Source: an uncultured Eubacteriales bacterium (lineage in GTDB: Bacteria > Bacillota > Clostridia > Oscillospirales > Oscillospiraceae). From it: a stretch of DNA of 64,000 nt. The notes beneath the pieces were generated by a model. The model made no database searches. It saw nothing but the letters and a program-made list of their open reading frames with translations, and was not told where the DNA came from. Positions 25,571 to 33,220 of the stretch are shown one piece after another. The stretch lies in the NCBI GenBank assembly GCA_900549475.1, contig UROF01000009.1:1-64000 (forward strand), written 5' to 3'. The position numbers and the translations under genes are program-made. Within the stretch, counting starts at the first letter, position 1, and the number at the start of each line of letters is the position of its first letter.

Positions 25571-26254
25571 ATGTTTACCGGATACAGCGGTGAGACCCTG
25601 GATTTTCTCTGGGGCATCCGCTTCAATAATGACAGGTCCTGGTTTGCCGCCCACAAGGAGGCGTACCTGCGCTGCCTGTACCAGCCCACCCTGGAGCTGG
25701 GCGCTCAGACCCAGGCCCTGTTCAGCGAGAAGTTTCCCAAGCTGTCCCTGAACCTCCACGTCTCCCGGATCTACCGGGACGCCCGGCGGCTCCACGGCCG
25801 GGGGCCCTACAAGGACCACCTGTGGTTCACTCTGCGGCCGCCCCAGGCGGACAGCGATGGCGTGGGGCACCCCGCGTTCTGGTTCGAGGTATCGCCGGAG
25901 GGCTGGAGCCACGGCGTAGGCTTCTGGTGTGCCACCCCCACCATGATGGCCGCCATGCGCCGGGACATGGCGGAACATCCCCAGCATCCGGAAAAGCTGG
26001 CCCGGAAGCTGAACCGCCAGGAGGATTTCCAGCTCCAGGGCCAGGAGTACGCCCGGCCCAAGGCTGCCCCCTCCCCCCTGCTCCAGCCCTGGTACAACAA
26101 GAAAAATATTTCCATTGGCTGTGACAGACCTTTTGACGACCTCCTCTGCTCCCCGGAGCTGCCGGAGGCCCTGGTGAAGGGGTTTACCTTTCTGGAGCCC
26201 TACTATCAATACTTTGACTCCTTCTGCGGCGGTGGTCTGGAGGACCTGCGGTAA
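25571..26254 (+). CDS. DUF2461 (TIGR02453) family protein
   Basis: A 227-residue soluble protein of the DUF2461 family, recognised from LDFLWGIRFNNDRSWFAAHK near the N-terminus and RIYRDARRLHGRGPYKDHLW in the middle. Function unknown across the family. The ATG at 25571 is preceded by AAAGGAG at 25558-25564. It is monocistronic, with a strong promoter and a perfect-stem terminator. Confidence 0.9.
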   Translation: MFTGYSGETLDFLWGIRFNNDRSWFAAHKEAYLRCLYQPTLELGAQTQALFSEKFPKLSLNLHVSRIYRDARRLHGRGPYKDHLWFTLRPPQADSDGVGHPAFWFEVSPEGWSHGVGFWCATPTMMAAMRRDMAEHPQHPEKLARKLNRQEDFQLQGQEYARPKAAPSPLLQPWYNKKNISIGCDRPFDDLLCSPELPEALVKGFTFLEPYYQYFDSFCGGGLEDLR

Positions 26255-26274
26255 GGAGCCCCCTTTGTCAGCAA

Positions 26275-26309
26275 AAAACGGCGTGGGACCAATGGTCCCA
26301 CGCCGTTTT
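26275..26309. terminator. Bidirectional terminator between DUF2461 gene and alsT
   Basis: AAAACGGCGTGGGACC pairs perfectly with its complement around AAT, giving T-runs on both strands. Confidence 0.92.
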
Positions 26310-26326
26310 AGTTTGTCGGAAGGAGC

Positions 26327-27727
26327 TTATTTGCGCAGCTGTCCGCCCTCATCCTCACCGCGGGCGATCTTCACCACCACGCCGGAGAGAGCCAGCAGCG
26401 CGACCAGGTTGGGCAGAGCCATCAGGCCGTTGAAGAAGTCAGACAGGTTCCACACCAGGTCCACCTTCAGCGCAGACCCCACGATGATGCAGAGCACCAC
26501 GATAACGGAGTAGACGCTGACGGCCTTGCTGCCAAAGAGGTACTTCACGTTCTGCTGGCCAAAGAAGTACCAGCCCACGATGGTGGAGAAGGCGAAGAAC
26601 AGCAGGCAGATGGCCACGAACATGCTGCCGAACGTACCAAATACATTGCTGAAAGCAGCCTGAGCCAGGGCGTCGGCGCCGATGTTGGCATTGACGGCAG
26701 CCAGGTCGGAGGTGTCGAACACACCGCTGGTGAGGACCACCAGGGCGGTGAGGGTCAGCACCACAAAGGTATCGATGAACACGCAGACCATAGCGATAGG
26801 GCCCTGGTCCTCCGGGCGCTTCACATCAGCCATAGCGTGGGCGTGGGGGGTAGAGCCCATACCGGCCTCATTGGAGAAGAGGCCACGGGCCACGCCGTAG
26901 CGCATAGCCTGCTGGATGCCGATACCCACAGCGCCGCCCAGGATAGCTTCGGGAGTGAAGGCGCCTACAAAGATCATGCGGAAGGCCTCGGGCACAGCAG
27001 TGACGTTGGCCAGGATGACTACCAATGCACCCACCAGGTAGCACACTGCCATGATGGGGACCAGCTTCTCGGTGACGGAGGCGATCCGCTTCACGCCGCC
27101 CAGGAAGATGAACGCGGCCACTACAGCCAGGATCACGCCGGTAACAAGCTTGGGCACATGGAAGGCGGTGTTGAACGCGCCGCTGATGGAGTTGGCCTGG
27201 ACCATGTTGCCCATGAAGCCCAGAGCCAGGATGATAGCCACAGAGAAGAAACCTGCCAGGAACTTGCCGAAGCCGCCCTGGAACCGGGCCCGGATATAGT
27301 ACACAGGGCCGCCGATGACCTGTCCCTGGTCGTCACGGGTCTTGTACTTCTGGGCCAGAACGGCCTCGCCGTAGATGGTGGCCATGCCGAAGAAAGCGGC
27401 CAGCCACATCCAGAAGATAGCGCCGGGGCCGCCGGAGAGGAGGGCTGTGCAGCAGCCCACGATGTTGCCGGTACCCACCTGGGCGGCAATCGAGGTAGCA
27501 GCAGCCTGGAAGGAGCTCATGCCGTCCTTACCAGCCTTCTTGCCGGAGAGGCTGAAGCTGCCGAACATCTGACGCCAGCCGGCGCCGAATTTCCGCACCT
27601 GGATGAACCCCAGACGGATGGTAAACAAAATGCCGGTAAAGACCAGCACATACAGCAGTACGCTGTTCCATACAAAATCACTGGCTGTCTTGACAACAGC
27701 AGCCATCTGATCCATAATCTGTTCCAT
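26327..27727 (-). CDS. alsT: Alanine/glycine:cation symporter (AGCS family)
   Basis: A 466-residue polytopic protein of the AGCS family, with about eleven membrane segments. Signature stretches include VGTGNIVGCCTALLSGGPGA and FSNEAGMGSTPHAHAMA. It takes up alanine or glycine with sodium or protons. The start ATG follows a GAAAGGAAAG stretch. Transcription begins about 240 bases upstream, so a long untranslated leader precedes it, which is often a sign of RNA-level control. The terminator is shared with the DUF2461 gene. Confidence 0.94.
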   Translation of the reverse strand: MEQIMDQMAAVVKTASDFVWNSVLLYVLVFTGILFTIRLGFIQVRKFGAGWRQMFGSFSLSGKKAGKDGMSSFQAAATSIAAQVGTGNIVGCCTALLSGGPGAIFWMWLAAFFGMATIYGEAVLAQKYKTRDDQGQVIGGPVYYIRARFQGGFGKFLAGFFSVAIILALGFMGNMVQANSISGAFNTAFHVPKLVTGVILAVVAAFIFLGGVKRIASVTEKLVPIMAVCYLVGALVVILANVTAVPEAFRMIFVGAFTPEAILGGAVGIGIQQAMRYGVARGLFSNEAGMGSTPHAHAMADVKRPEDQGPIAMVCVFIDTFVVLTLTALVVLTSGVFDTSDLAAVNANIGADALAQAAFSNVFGTFGSMFVAICLLFFAFSTIVGWYFFGQQNVKYLFGSKAVSVYSVIVVLCIIVGSALKVDLVWNLSDFFNGLMALPNLVALLALSGVVVKIARGEDEGGQLRK

Positions 27728-27967
27728 TTTATTTTCTTTCCTTTCTCTCCCCTGAGGGAACGTCCTTGTCCCGCCGGATACCGCGGGACCGCCTGGAACC
27801 TGCCGTGTTCACCTCCTCCCAGCTTTCCTCTCTTCTCCTCTTCTCAGATGTCCCGGCCTTTCACCGGAACCGGCATCCCCATTTCCGGGAGGAGGGACGC
27901 CCTGTCACGATCAGCGGAAAAACAGATCTCCCGGTTCTCTCCGCATTTCTCCGCCTCTGATTGTTAC
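27728..27967 (-). promoter_or_regulatory. Long structured 5' leader of alsT, unidentified
   Basis: About 240 bases between the promoter and the alsT start. On the minus strand it can form a CCGGGAG/CTCCCGG long-range helix (27934-27928 with 27891-27885) and a GTCCCGC-containing hairpin near the 3' end (27789-27783 with 27774-27768). Glycine riboswitches are frequent before this gene family, but I could not find the glycine aptamer core. Confidence 0.45.
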
Positions 27968-27973
27968 ATAATT

Positions 27974-28002
27974 AACATACTCCTTTCCGCCCCTTTCGTC
28001 AA
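27974..28002 (-). promoter_or_regulatory. Sigma-A promoter of alsT
   Basis: On the minus strand TTGACG (28002-27997) and TATGTT (27979-27974), spacing 17. Confidence 0.75.
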
Positions 28003-28144
28003 GGAAATCGGCTATTTTACCGCATAGATTTGTTCTATAATTGCTATTTTTGTTTCCGTTTTGTAACATCTTTCTGAAAATGGCATAAAAATTGAAAAGT
28101 TATTCCCTGTTTCCCACATATCCGCCACAAAGCCAGCAGAAAGA

Positions 28145-28176
28145 CAAGGGCCCCGGATGGCGATCCGGGGCCCTTG
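28145..28176 (-). terminator. Strong GC-rich hairpin downstream of the feo operon
   Basis: CAAGGGCCCCGGAT pairs perfectly with its complement around GGCG; on the minus strand TCTTTCTG follows. It probably ends the feo transcript. The rest of 28003-28338 contains no convincing gene on either strand, only further short GC-rich inverted repeats. Confidence 0.6.
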
Positions 28177-28338
28177 CCTTGGGAACAATTCAGGTATGGC
28201 TGTCAAATCGCAGGAGAAGCGATCGAACACTAGGTCAGGGCCCCACAGGGGGCCGGGAATGCCGCCGGTGCGGAGAGGGATCGTCTCGCAGGAGGGTGCG
28301 GGCCGCTCCGGCGGCAGGGGATATCCAAAAAGCAGACC

Positions 28339-28521
28339 TTACTTTTTTACGGTCTTGGGATGGCAGGCTCCGGCATTGGGGCAGCCGCCGCAGTTACAGC
28401 CGCAGCCGCCTTTACCGGCACGCCGGTCTTTTACCATCCGCACGATGATAGCACCGGCGATCAGCAGCAGCACCAGGCATACCACGATCTCGCCGCCGTG
28501 CTGGGCAATGAAAGTCGTCAT
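28339..28521 (-). CDS. FeoB-associated Cys-rich membrane protein
   Basis: A 60-residue protein with one membrane helix (about residues 12-30) followed by a cysteine cluster, GCGCNCGGCPNAGACH. This is the FeoB-associated Cys-rich protein family, found almost only next to feoB in Firmicutes. It likely binds iron or assists FeoB at the inner face of the membrane; the precise role is unproven. It lies 34 bases after feoB in the same transcript. Confidence 0.9.
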   Translation of the reverse strand: MTTFIAQHGGEIVVCLVLLLIAGAIIVRMVKDRRAGKGGCGCNCGGCPNAGACHPKTVKK

Positions 28522-28555
28522 AAATGCATCAGGCTCCTTTCCTCAGGCGGCCCGC

Positions 28556-30748
28556 TCACACATGAGCCACGGAGCGGTCGCCGGTACGCAGGGTGGTGCT
28601 CTCCCGATAGGGGCGCAGCACCAGGTACAGAAGGCCCGCCAGCAGGACCACAGCTACCACCGTCCAGAGGTTGAAGGCCACCGCGCCGGTAATGAGGCCG
28701 CCGATCTGGTAGACGATGAGGGCCATCACATAGGCAAAGCCGCACATATAGCCGATGGCCGCCAGGGTCCACTTGGGGTTGTTCATCTCCCGCTTGATGG
28801 CACCCATGGCCGCAAAGCAGGGGGCGCACAGCAGGTTGAAAATCATGAAAGAGTAGGCGCTCAGAGCGGTGAAGTCCGCCGCCAGCAGCGTCCAGATGGG
28901 ACTGGAGTCCTCCATGAGGTCTACATCACCGGCGTAGTGATAGAGTACGCCAAAGGTGTTGACCACTTCCTCCTTGGCGATAAGGCCTGTAATGGTAGCC
29001 ACCGCAGCTTTCCAGGCCCAGTCGCCGGCCCAGCCCAGGGGGGCAAAGATCCAGGCCACGGCATTGCCGATGACCGCCAGGAGGCTGTCATTGTTATCCT
29101 CTACCGCCTGGAACACGCCGTCCACCACGCCATAGCCCTGGAGGAACCACAGCACGATGGAGCTGAGCAGGATCACGGTACCGGCCCGTTTGATGAAGGA
29201 CCAGCCCCGCTCCCAGGTACCCCGGAGGACGTTGCCCACCGCAGGGATATGGTAGGCGGGCAGCTCCATGACAAAGGGCGCGGGCTCACCGGCAAACACC
29301 TTGAACTTCTTGAGCATCACGCCGGAAATAATCACCGCAGCCACGCCGATGAAGTAGGCGGAGGTGGCCACCCACCAGGCATTGCCGAAGAGGGCACCGG
29401 CAAAGAGGCCGATGATGGGCATTTTGGCTCCGCAGGGGATGAAGCCGGTGGTCATGACCGTCATCTTCCGGTCCCGGTCCTGCTCGATGGTCCGGGAGGC
29501 CATAATACCGGGCACACCGCAGCCGGTGGCCACCAGCATGGGAATAAAGCTCTTGCCGCTGAGGCCGAAACGCCGGAAGATTCGGTCCATAATGAAGGCG
29601 ATGCGAGCCATGTAGCCCACGTCCTCCAGAATACACAACAGTAAAAACAGCACCAACATCTGAGGCACAAAGCCCAGCACCGCGCCTACACCGGCCACGA
29701 TGCCGTCCTGGATCAGGGCATAGACCCAGCTGCCTTCCGCCACGTTCAGCGCACCCAGCAGGGCGTCAAACCAGCCGGGGACCAACTCCCCGAAGAGCAC
29801 GTCGTTGGCCCAGTCGGTAGCCATAGTACCAATGGAGATGGACCACCCTCCCATGGAGAGGGCGTACACCAGGCCCATCACCACCACAAAGATGGGCAGG
29901 GCCAGAATGCGATTGGTGACGATTCTATCGATTTTATCGGACACCGACAGCTTCCCCTGATTTTTGCGGGTATAGCAGTCGTGGATGATGGAGCCGATCC
30001 AGTTGTAGCGCTCGGCGGTGATGATGCTCTCCGCGTCGTCGTCCAGCTCCTCCTCGCAGGCCCGGACGTCGTGCTCGATGTGGTCCACTACAGCCCTCTC
30101 CAGACCAAGCTGGTCGATAATCTTCTCGTCCCGCTCGAAAAGCTTTACCGCGTACCACCGCTGCTGGTCCTCCGGCAGCTTGTGGAGTGCCAGCTCCTCA
30201 ATGTGGGCCAGGGCGTGCTCCACGGTACCGGAGAAGCGGTGCAGCGGCACCGCCCCCGCCCCGGCGGCGGCCTTGACCGCCGCGTCGGCAGCCTCTTTGA
30301 TGCCGTCGCCCTTGAGGGCGGAGATCTCCACCACCGGACATCCCAGGGTCTCAGAGAGTTTTTTGGTATTGAGCTTATCGCCGCTGCGGCGGACCACATC
30401 CATCATGTTCACCGCCACCACCACAGGAAGCCCCAGCTCCATCAGCTGGGTGGTGAGGTAGAGATTCCGCTCCAGATTGGTGCCGTCGATGATGTTAAGG
30501 ATGGCGTCGGGCCGCTCCTGGATCAGATAGTTGCGGGCCACCACCTCCTCCAGGGTGTAGGGGCTCAGGGAATAGATGCCCGGCAGATCCACTACCGTCA
30601 CATCCTTGTGACCCTTGAGGCCGCCCTCCTTTTTCTCCACGGTGACGCCGGGCCAGTTGCCCACAAATTGATTGGTGCCCGTCAGGGCATTGAACAGGGT
30701 CGTCTTGCCGGTATTGGGGTTGCCGGCAAGGGCGATTTTGATTTTCAT
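28556..30748 (-). CDS. feoB: Ferrous iron transporter FeoB
   Basis: A 730-residue protein: an N-terminal G domain with G1 GNPNTGKTT at about residues 9-17, G3 DLPGIYSL and G4 NMMD (about 116-119), a helical GDI region, and a C-terminal membrane part with two Gate motifs and the nucleoside-recognition-like fold (FIPMLVATGCGVPGIMASRTI). It moves Fe2+ across the cytoplasmic membrane in a GTP-dependent way. Located after two feoA genes; a GTTAG-N6-CTAAC box sits between feoA and feoB, so feoB may have an additional regulated promoter. Confidence 0.97.
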   Translation of the reverse strand: MKIKIALAGNPNTGKTTLFNALTGTNQFVGNWPGVTVEKKEGGLKGHKDVTVVDLPGIYSLSPYTLEEVVARNYLIQERPDAILNIIDGTNLERNLYLTTQLMELGLPVVVAVNMMDVVRRSGDKLNTKKLSETLGCPVVEISALKGDGIKEAADAAVKAAAGAGAVPLHRFSGTVEHALAHIEELALHKLPEDQQRWYAVKLFERDEKIIDQLGLERAVVDHIEHDVRACEEELDDDAESIITAERYNWIGSIIHDCYTRKNQGKLSVSDKIDRIVTNRILALPIFVVVMGLVYALSMGGWSISIGTMATDWANDVLFGELVPGWFDALLGALNVAEGSWVYALIQDGIVAGVGAVLGFVPQMLVLFLLLCILEDVGYMARIAFIMDRIFRRFGLSGKSFIPMLVATGCGVPGIMASRTIEQDRDRKMTVMTTGFIPCGAKMPIIGLFAGALFGNAWWVATSAYFIGVAAVIISGVMLKKFKVFAGEPAPFVMELPAYHIPAVGNVLRGTWERGWSFIKRAGTVILLSSIVLWFLQGYGVVDGVFQAVEDNNDSLLAVIGNAVAWIFAPLGWAGDWAWKAAVATITGLIAKEEVVNTFGVLYHYAGDVDLMEDSSPIWTLLAADFTALSAYSFMIFNLLCAPCFAAMGAIKREMNNPKWTLAAIGYMCGFAYVMALIVYQIGGLITGAVAFNLWTVVAVVLLAGLLYLVLRPYRESTTLRTGDRSVAHV

Positions 30749-30809
30749 GGCATGCTCCCTCCCAGATAAAACCCACCGCAGACAGGCTGCTGGGCCTGCT
30801 CCGCTAATG

Positions 30810-30825
30810 GTTAGTATTTGCTAAC
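30810..30825. promoter_or_regulatory. GTTAG-N6-CTAAC box upstream of feoB
   Basis: GTTAGTATTTGCTAAC is the same half-site pair and spacing as the boxes upstream of the first feoA, suggesting a common iron-responsive regulator of the DtxR type (inference). Confidence 0.6.
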
Positions 30826-30869
30826 TTATTGGTTTGAAAATACCGGGCCGCCGCCCGGATGGGATCTCG

Positions 30870-31091
30870 CTATTGTACCTCGATCATCTCTGCGTCTGCT
30901 TTTCGAAGGGACAGCTCGTAGCCTCTGACGCTGACCTCCACCGGGTCTCCCAGGGGGGCCACCTTGCGGACATAGATCTCCACCCCCTTGGTGATGCCCA
31001 TATCCATGATCCGGCGCTTTACCGCGCCCTCCCCGTGGAGCTTTACCACTTTGACAGTGGAGCCCACTTTTGCCTGTTTCAACGTTTCCAT
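30870..31091 (-). CDS. feoA: FeoA-domain protein (second of two)
   Basis: A 73-residue SH3-like FeoA protein (AVKRRIMDMGITKGVEIYVRKVAPLGDPVEVSVRGYELSL split over conserved loops). FeoA is a small cytoplasmic partner needed for FeoB-driven iron uptake. ATG 31091 follows an AAGGAG site. It lies between the first feoA and feoB. Two separate FeoA proteins beside one FeoB is a common Clostridial arrangement. Confidence 0.93.
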   Translation of the reverse strand: METLKQAKVGSTVKVVKLHGEGAVKRRIMDMGITKGVEIYVRKVAPLGDPVEVSVRGYELSLRKADAEMIEVQ

Positions 31092-31156
31092 GCCTCTCTC
31101 CTTCCGCCGGCCCACACTTGCCTGTACCGGCCTGTTATCTGCGGGGAATGTCCCGC

Positions 31157-31366
31157 TTATACCATGATCTTGGCGGCCATGTCGCTGTTTACCGCCACCC
31201 GGGCGCCCTTGATCTCCACGATCACATTTCCGCCGATCCGGGTGATCACCGACACCGAAGATCCGGGCAGAAAGCCCAGATTCTCCAGAAACAGCCGGGT
31301 CTCCGCCTTGCCTCCCACCTTCTTGATAAGGCCGCACTCACCGGGCCGTACCATTGTCAACGGCAT
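31157..31366 (-). CDS. feoA: FeoA-domain protein (first of two)
   Basis: A 69-residue FeoA protein (GECGLIKKVGGKAETRLFLENLGFLPG, then VIVEIKGARVAVNSDMA). The ATG at 31366 sits 8 bases from an AGGAGG site; a GTG one codon earlier is an alternative. It is the first gene of the feo operon and sits under a promoter overlapped by two GTTAG-N6-CTAA boxes. Confidence 0.92.
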   Translation of the reverse strand: MPLTMVRPGECGLIKKVGGKAETRLFLENLGFLPGSSVSVITRIGGNVIVEIKGARVAVNSDMAAKIMV

Positions 31367-31407
31367 CACAACGCCCTCCTTTCCGCTCCGCCCTGTCCGG
31401 CGGGCTG

Positions 31408-31461
31408 GTTAGTGTTTCCTAATTGCGTAATAAAGTTAGCACAAGCTAACCTAGTTGTCAA
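31408..31461 (-). promoter_or_regulatory. feo operon promoter with two GTTAG-N6-CTAA(C/T) boxes
   Basis: On the minus strand TTGACA (31461-31456) and TAACTT (31438-31433) are 17 bases apart. The box GTTAGCACAAGCTAAC (31435-31450) fills the spacer and touches the -10; a second, GTTAGTGTTTCCTAAT (31408-31423), lies at the start site. Binding there would block transcription, as expected for an iron-loaded repressor. Confidence 0.75.
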
Positions 31462-31471
31462 GGGGGTAGGC

Positions 31472-31520
31472 AAAAATATTTTAAAATCAGGGCCCGGGAG
31501 GACAGCCTCCCAGGCCTCAG
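31472..31520 (-). terminator. Terminator after the Gfo/Idh/MocA gene
   Basis: On the minus strand GCCTGGGAGG-CTGT-CCTCCCGGGC forms a stem followed by an AT-rich ATTTTAAAATATTTTT tract. Confidence 0.75.
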
Positions 31521-31523
31521 GTT

Positions 31524-32756
31524 TCACAGCCGCAGCTCCTCCACCGTATGAGACAGTCGGGAGCGCTCAGCGGCAAAGCAGATCAAATGGCTCTGGAGAG
31601 AGGCCCGGGCGCTGGAGCGGCTCTCTCCGTCGCAGCGGACCACTTCCAGGAAGTCCCGCACCAGGCCGTAGTCCCCGCCGCCGTGGCCGCTGGCCTCTCC
31701 GCCGTCCAGCAGAGGGATCTGCCAGGGCTCCTCCCCGAAGCGGTGGAGGACAATTTCTTTTGTCCCCATATCCGCCTGGATCTGCCCGGCAGTACCCAGA
31801 AGCTTCAGCTGACGGGAGAAATCGGCGGTAAAGGCAGTCATGACGAAGGAGGCAACCGCCCCGCCCTCAAATTCCAGATTCACCACCTGCCGGTCCACCA
31901 CGTCGTTGTCGCAGCGGTAGACGCACCGGCCGTAGGGCCCCTCCTCCAGGGCTTTGCGGATACCCGCCTCTGTGAGATCCGTAGTCAGCACATCCACCGG
32001 CCAGTCGGTCTTGCCGGTAAGGTAAATTTTGGGGGCGTAGTAAGGGCACGTCTCGCTGTGGGGGCAGCCGTCCAGACACCGCTCCGGGGCTCCGGCGGGG
32101 GCGTTGTCCGCCGTGAAGTGGCGCAGGCTCCCAAAGCTGCTGACCCGGCAGCAGTCCTTTCCTACCAGCCACAGGAGGATATCCATGTCGTGGCAGCTCT
32201 TCTGCAGCAGCATAGGGCTGGTCTCCCGGCTGCTGCGCCAGTTGCCGCGGACAAAACTGTGGGCCTGGTGCCAGTAGCCCACGTTCTCGATCTGGGCAGC
32301 GGCGCAGATCTCCCCGATCTCCCCGCCGTCCACCAGGGCTTTGATGGTCCGGTAGAAGGGGGTATAGCGCAGCACATGGCACACCGCCAGCACCCGGTCC
32401 GCCTGACGGGCAGCGGCCTCGATGGCCCGGCACTCCTCCTCTGTGTTGCTCATAGGCTTTTCCAGCAGGATATGGTAGCCCTTCTCCAGCGCTTTCAAGG
32501 CCGGGGCAGTATGCATATCGTCCAGGGTGCAGACAAACGCCACATCCGCCATTTTGGGCCGCTCCAGCAGCTCCTCCCAGCTGGCAAAGCGGTTTTCCGG
32601 CGGGATACCGTGGGCATCGGCCAGCTTTGCCAGGCGGTCCGGCCGGGGCTCCGCTGCGGCCACCACCTTCAATTCCTCCGGATGGCGCAGGGCATAGCCG
32701 GCATAGATCTCTCCCCGGCTGCCCGCGCCGAGGACCACCGCGGTGATCGGTTCCAT
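31524..32756 (-). CDS. Gfo/Idh/MocA-family oxidoreductase
   Basis: A 410-residue NAD(P)-dependent oxidoreductase. The Rossmann domain begins AVVLGAGSRGEIYAGYAL, and EKPMSNTEEE near residue 100 carries the catalytic lysine of the family. The C-terminal domain includes CPHSETCPYYAPKIYL, a cysteine cluster (about residues 230-236) seen in a subset that may bind metal. Members oxidise or reduce sugars, inositols and related compounds; the substrate is unknown. It stands alone, divergent from the T-box/trpB unit, with an AAAGGAG site before the ATG. Confidence 0.9.
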   Translation of the reverse strand: MEPITAVVLGAGSRGEIYAGYALRHPEELKVVAAAEPRPDRLAKLADAHGIPPENRFASWEELLERPKMADVAFVCTLDDMHTAPALKALEKGYHILLEKPMSNTEEECRAIEAAARQADRVLAVCHVLRYTPFYRTIKALVDGGEIGEICAAAQIENVGYWHQAHSFVRGNWRSSRETSPMLLQKSCHDMDILLWLVGKDCCRVSSFGSLRHFTADNAPAGAPERCLDGCPHSETCPYYAPKIYLTGKTDWPVDVLTTDLTEAGIRKALEEGPYGRCVYRCDNDVVDRQVVNLEFEGGAVASFVMTAFTADFSRQLKLLGTAGQIQADMGTKEIVLHRFGEEPWQIPLLDGGEASGHGGGDYGLVRDFLEVVRCDGESRSSARASLQSHLICFAAERSRLSHTVEELRL

Positions 32757-32872
32757 ACAGTTTCTCCTTTTGGTAAAATGTACTTACAGGATACCACAGA
32801 CAGGGCCATGCCGCCATAGGAACAGGTCACAAAGTTCCTCTTCTGCCCCGCCTGGATTCTCCCAAAAAACTC

Positions 32873-32901
32873 TTGACATCATCCCATTAAAGTGCTATAG
32901 T
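32873..32901 (+). promoter_or_regulatory. Sigma-A promoter of the T-box/trpB transcript
   Basis: TTGACA at 32873-32878 and TATAGT at 32896-32901, spacing 17. Confidence 0.88.
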
Positions 32902-32914
32902 ACGCACATCAAAA

Positions 32915-33182
32915 CCGTTGAGAAAGTGTGAGTAAGCCTCGCAGGTACTGTTCAGAGAGCCGCCGGTGGTGGGAAGGCGGTCGGGAGCGCGGGGCCCAAT
33001 GGGCTTTCGAGGGCAGACCCAAAGCCGCAAGGCAAGTAGGCGAGCCGGAGGGGACCTCCGTTATCAAAGCCGGCGCATGTCAGTGCGCGCTAAGAGGACG
33101 CGAGAGCGTCAAGCCGGGTGGCACCGCAGAAGCAATGATCGCTTCTGTCCCAGCAGTGAAGCTAGGGACAGAGGCGTTTTTC
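32915..33182 (+). ncRNA. T-box riboswitch (probable tRNA-Trp) with terminator
   Basis: The leader has the classic T-box parts: a Stem I specifier loop opening with GTGAGTA (32928-32934) above a GAAAG/CTTTC base helix, the AGAGAG and GGGAAGG distal-loop elements, and the T-box core GGTGGCACCGC at 33117-33127. A terminator follows (33140-33151 pairing with 33165-33176, then TTTTT). The 3' side of the specifier loop reads CCAATGGG, placing UGG (Trp) at 33000-33002. Uncharged tRNA should stabilise the antiterminator and switch on trpB when tryptophan is short. Confidence 0.92.
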
Positions 33183-33220
33183 TTTTGTCCCGGAACCGAT
33201 TTGTGAAAGGAGAAACTACC

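Noticed and set aside
27728..27967. Glycine riboswitch before alsT
   Set aside because: Expected from context, but the conserved GGCAAAAGGACAG-type core and paired aptamers are absent, so I left it as an unidentified leader.
28012..28230. 72-codon frame on the minus strand between alsT and the feo genes
   Set aside because: It overlaps the alsT promoter and a strong hairpin, and has neither a ribosome site nor a recognisable motif.
32928..33206. Open frames inside the trpB leader
   Set aside because: The region is a T-box RNA with conserved elements; the encoded peptides are Arg/Gly-rich and unlike any protein family.
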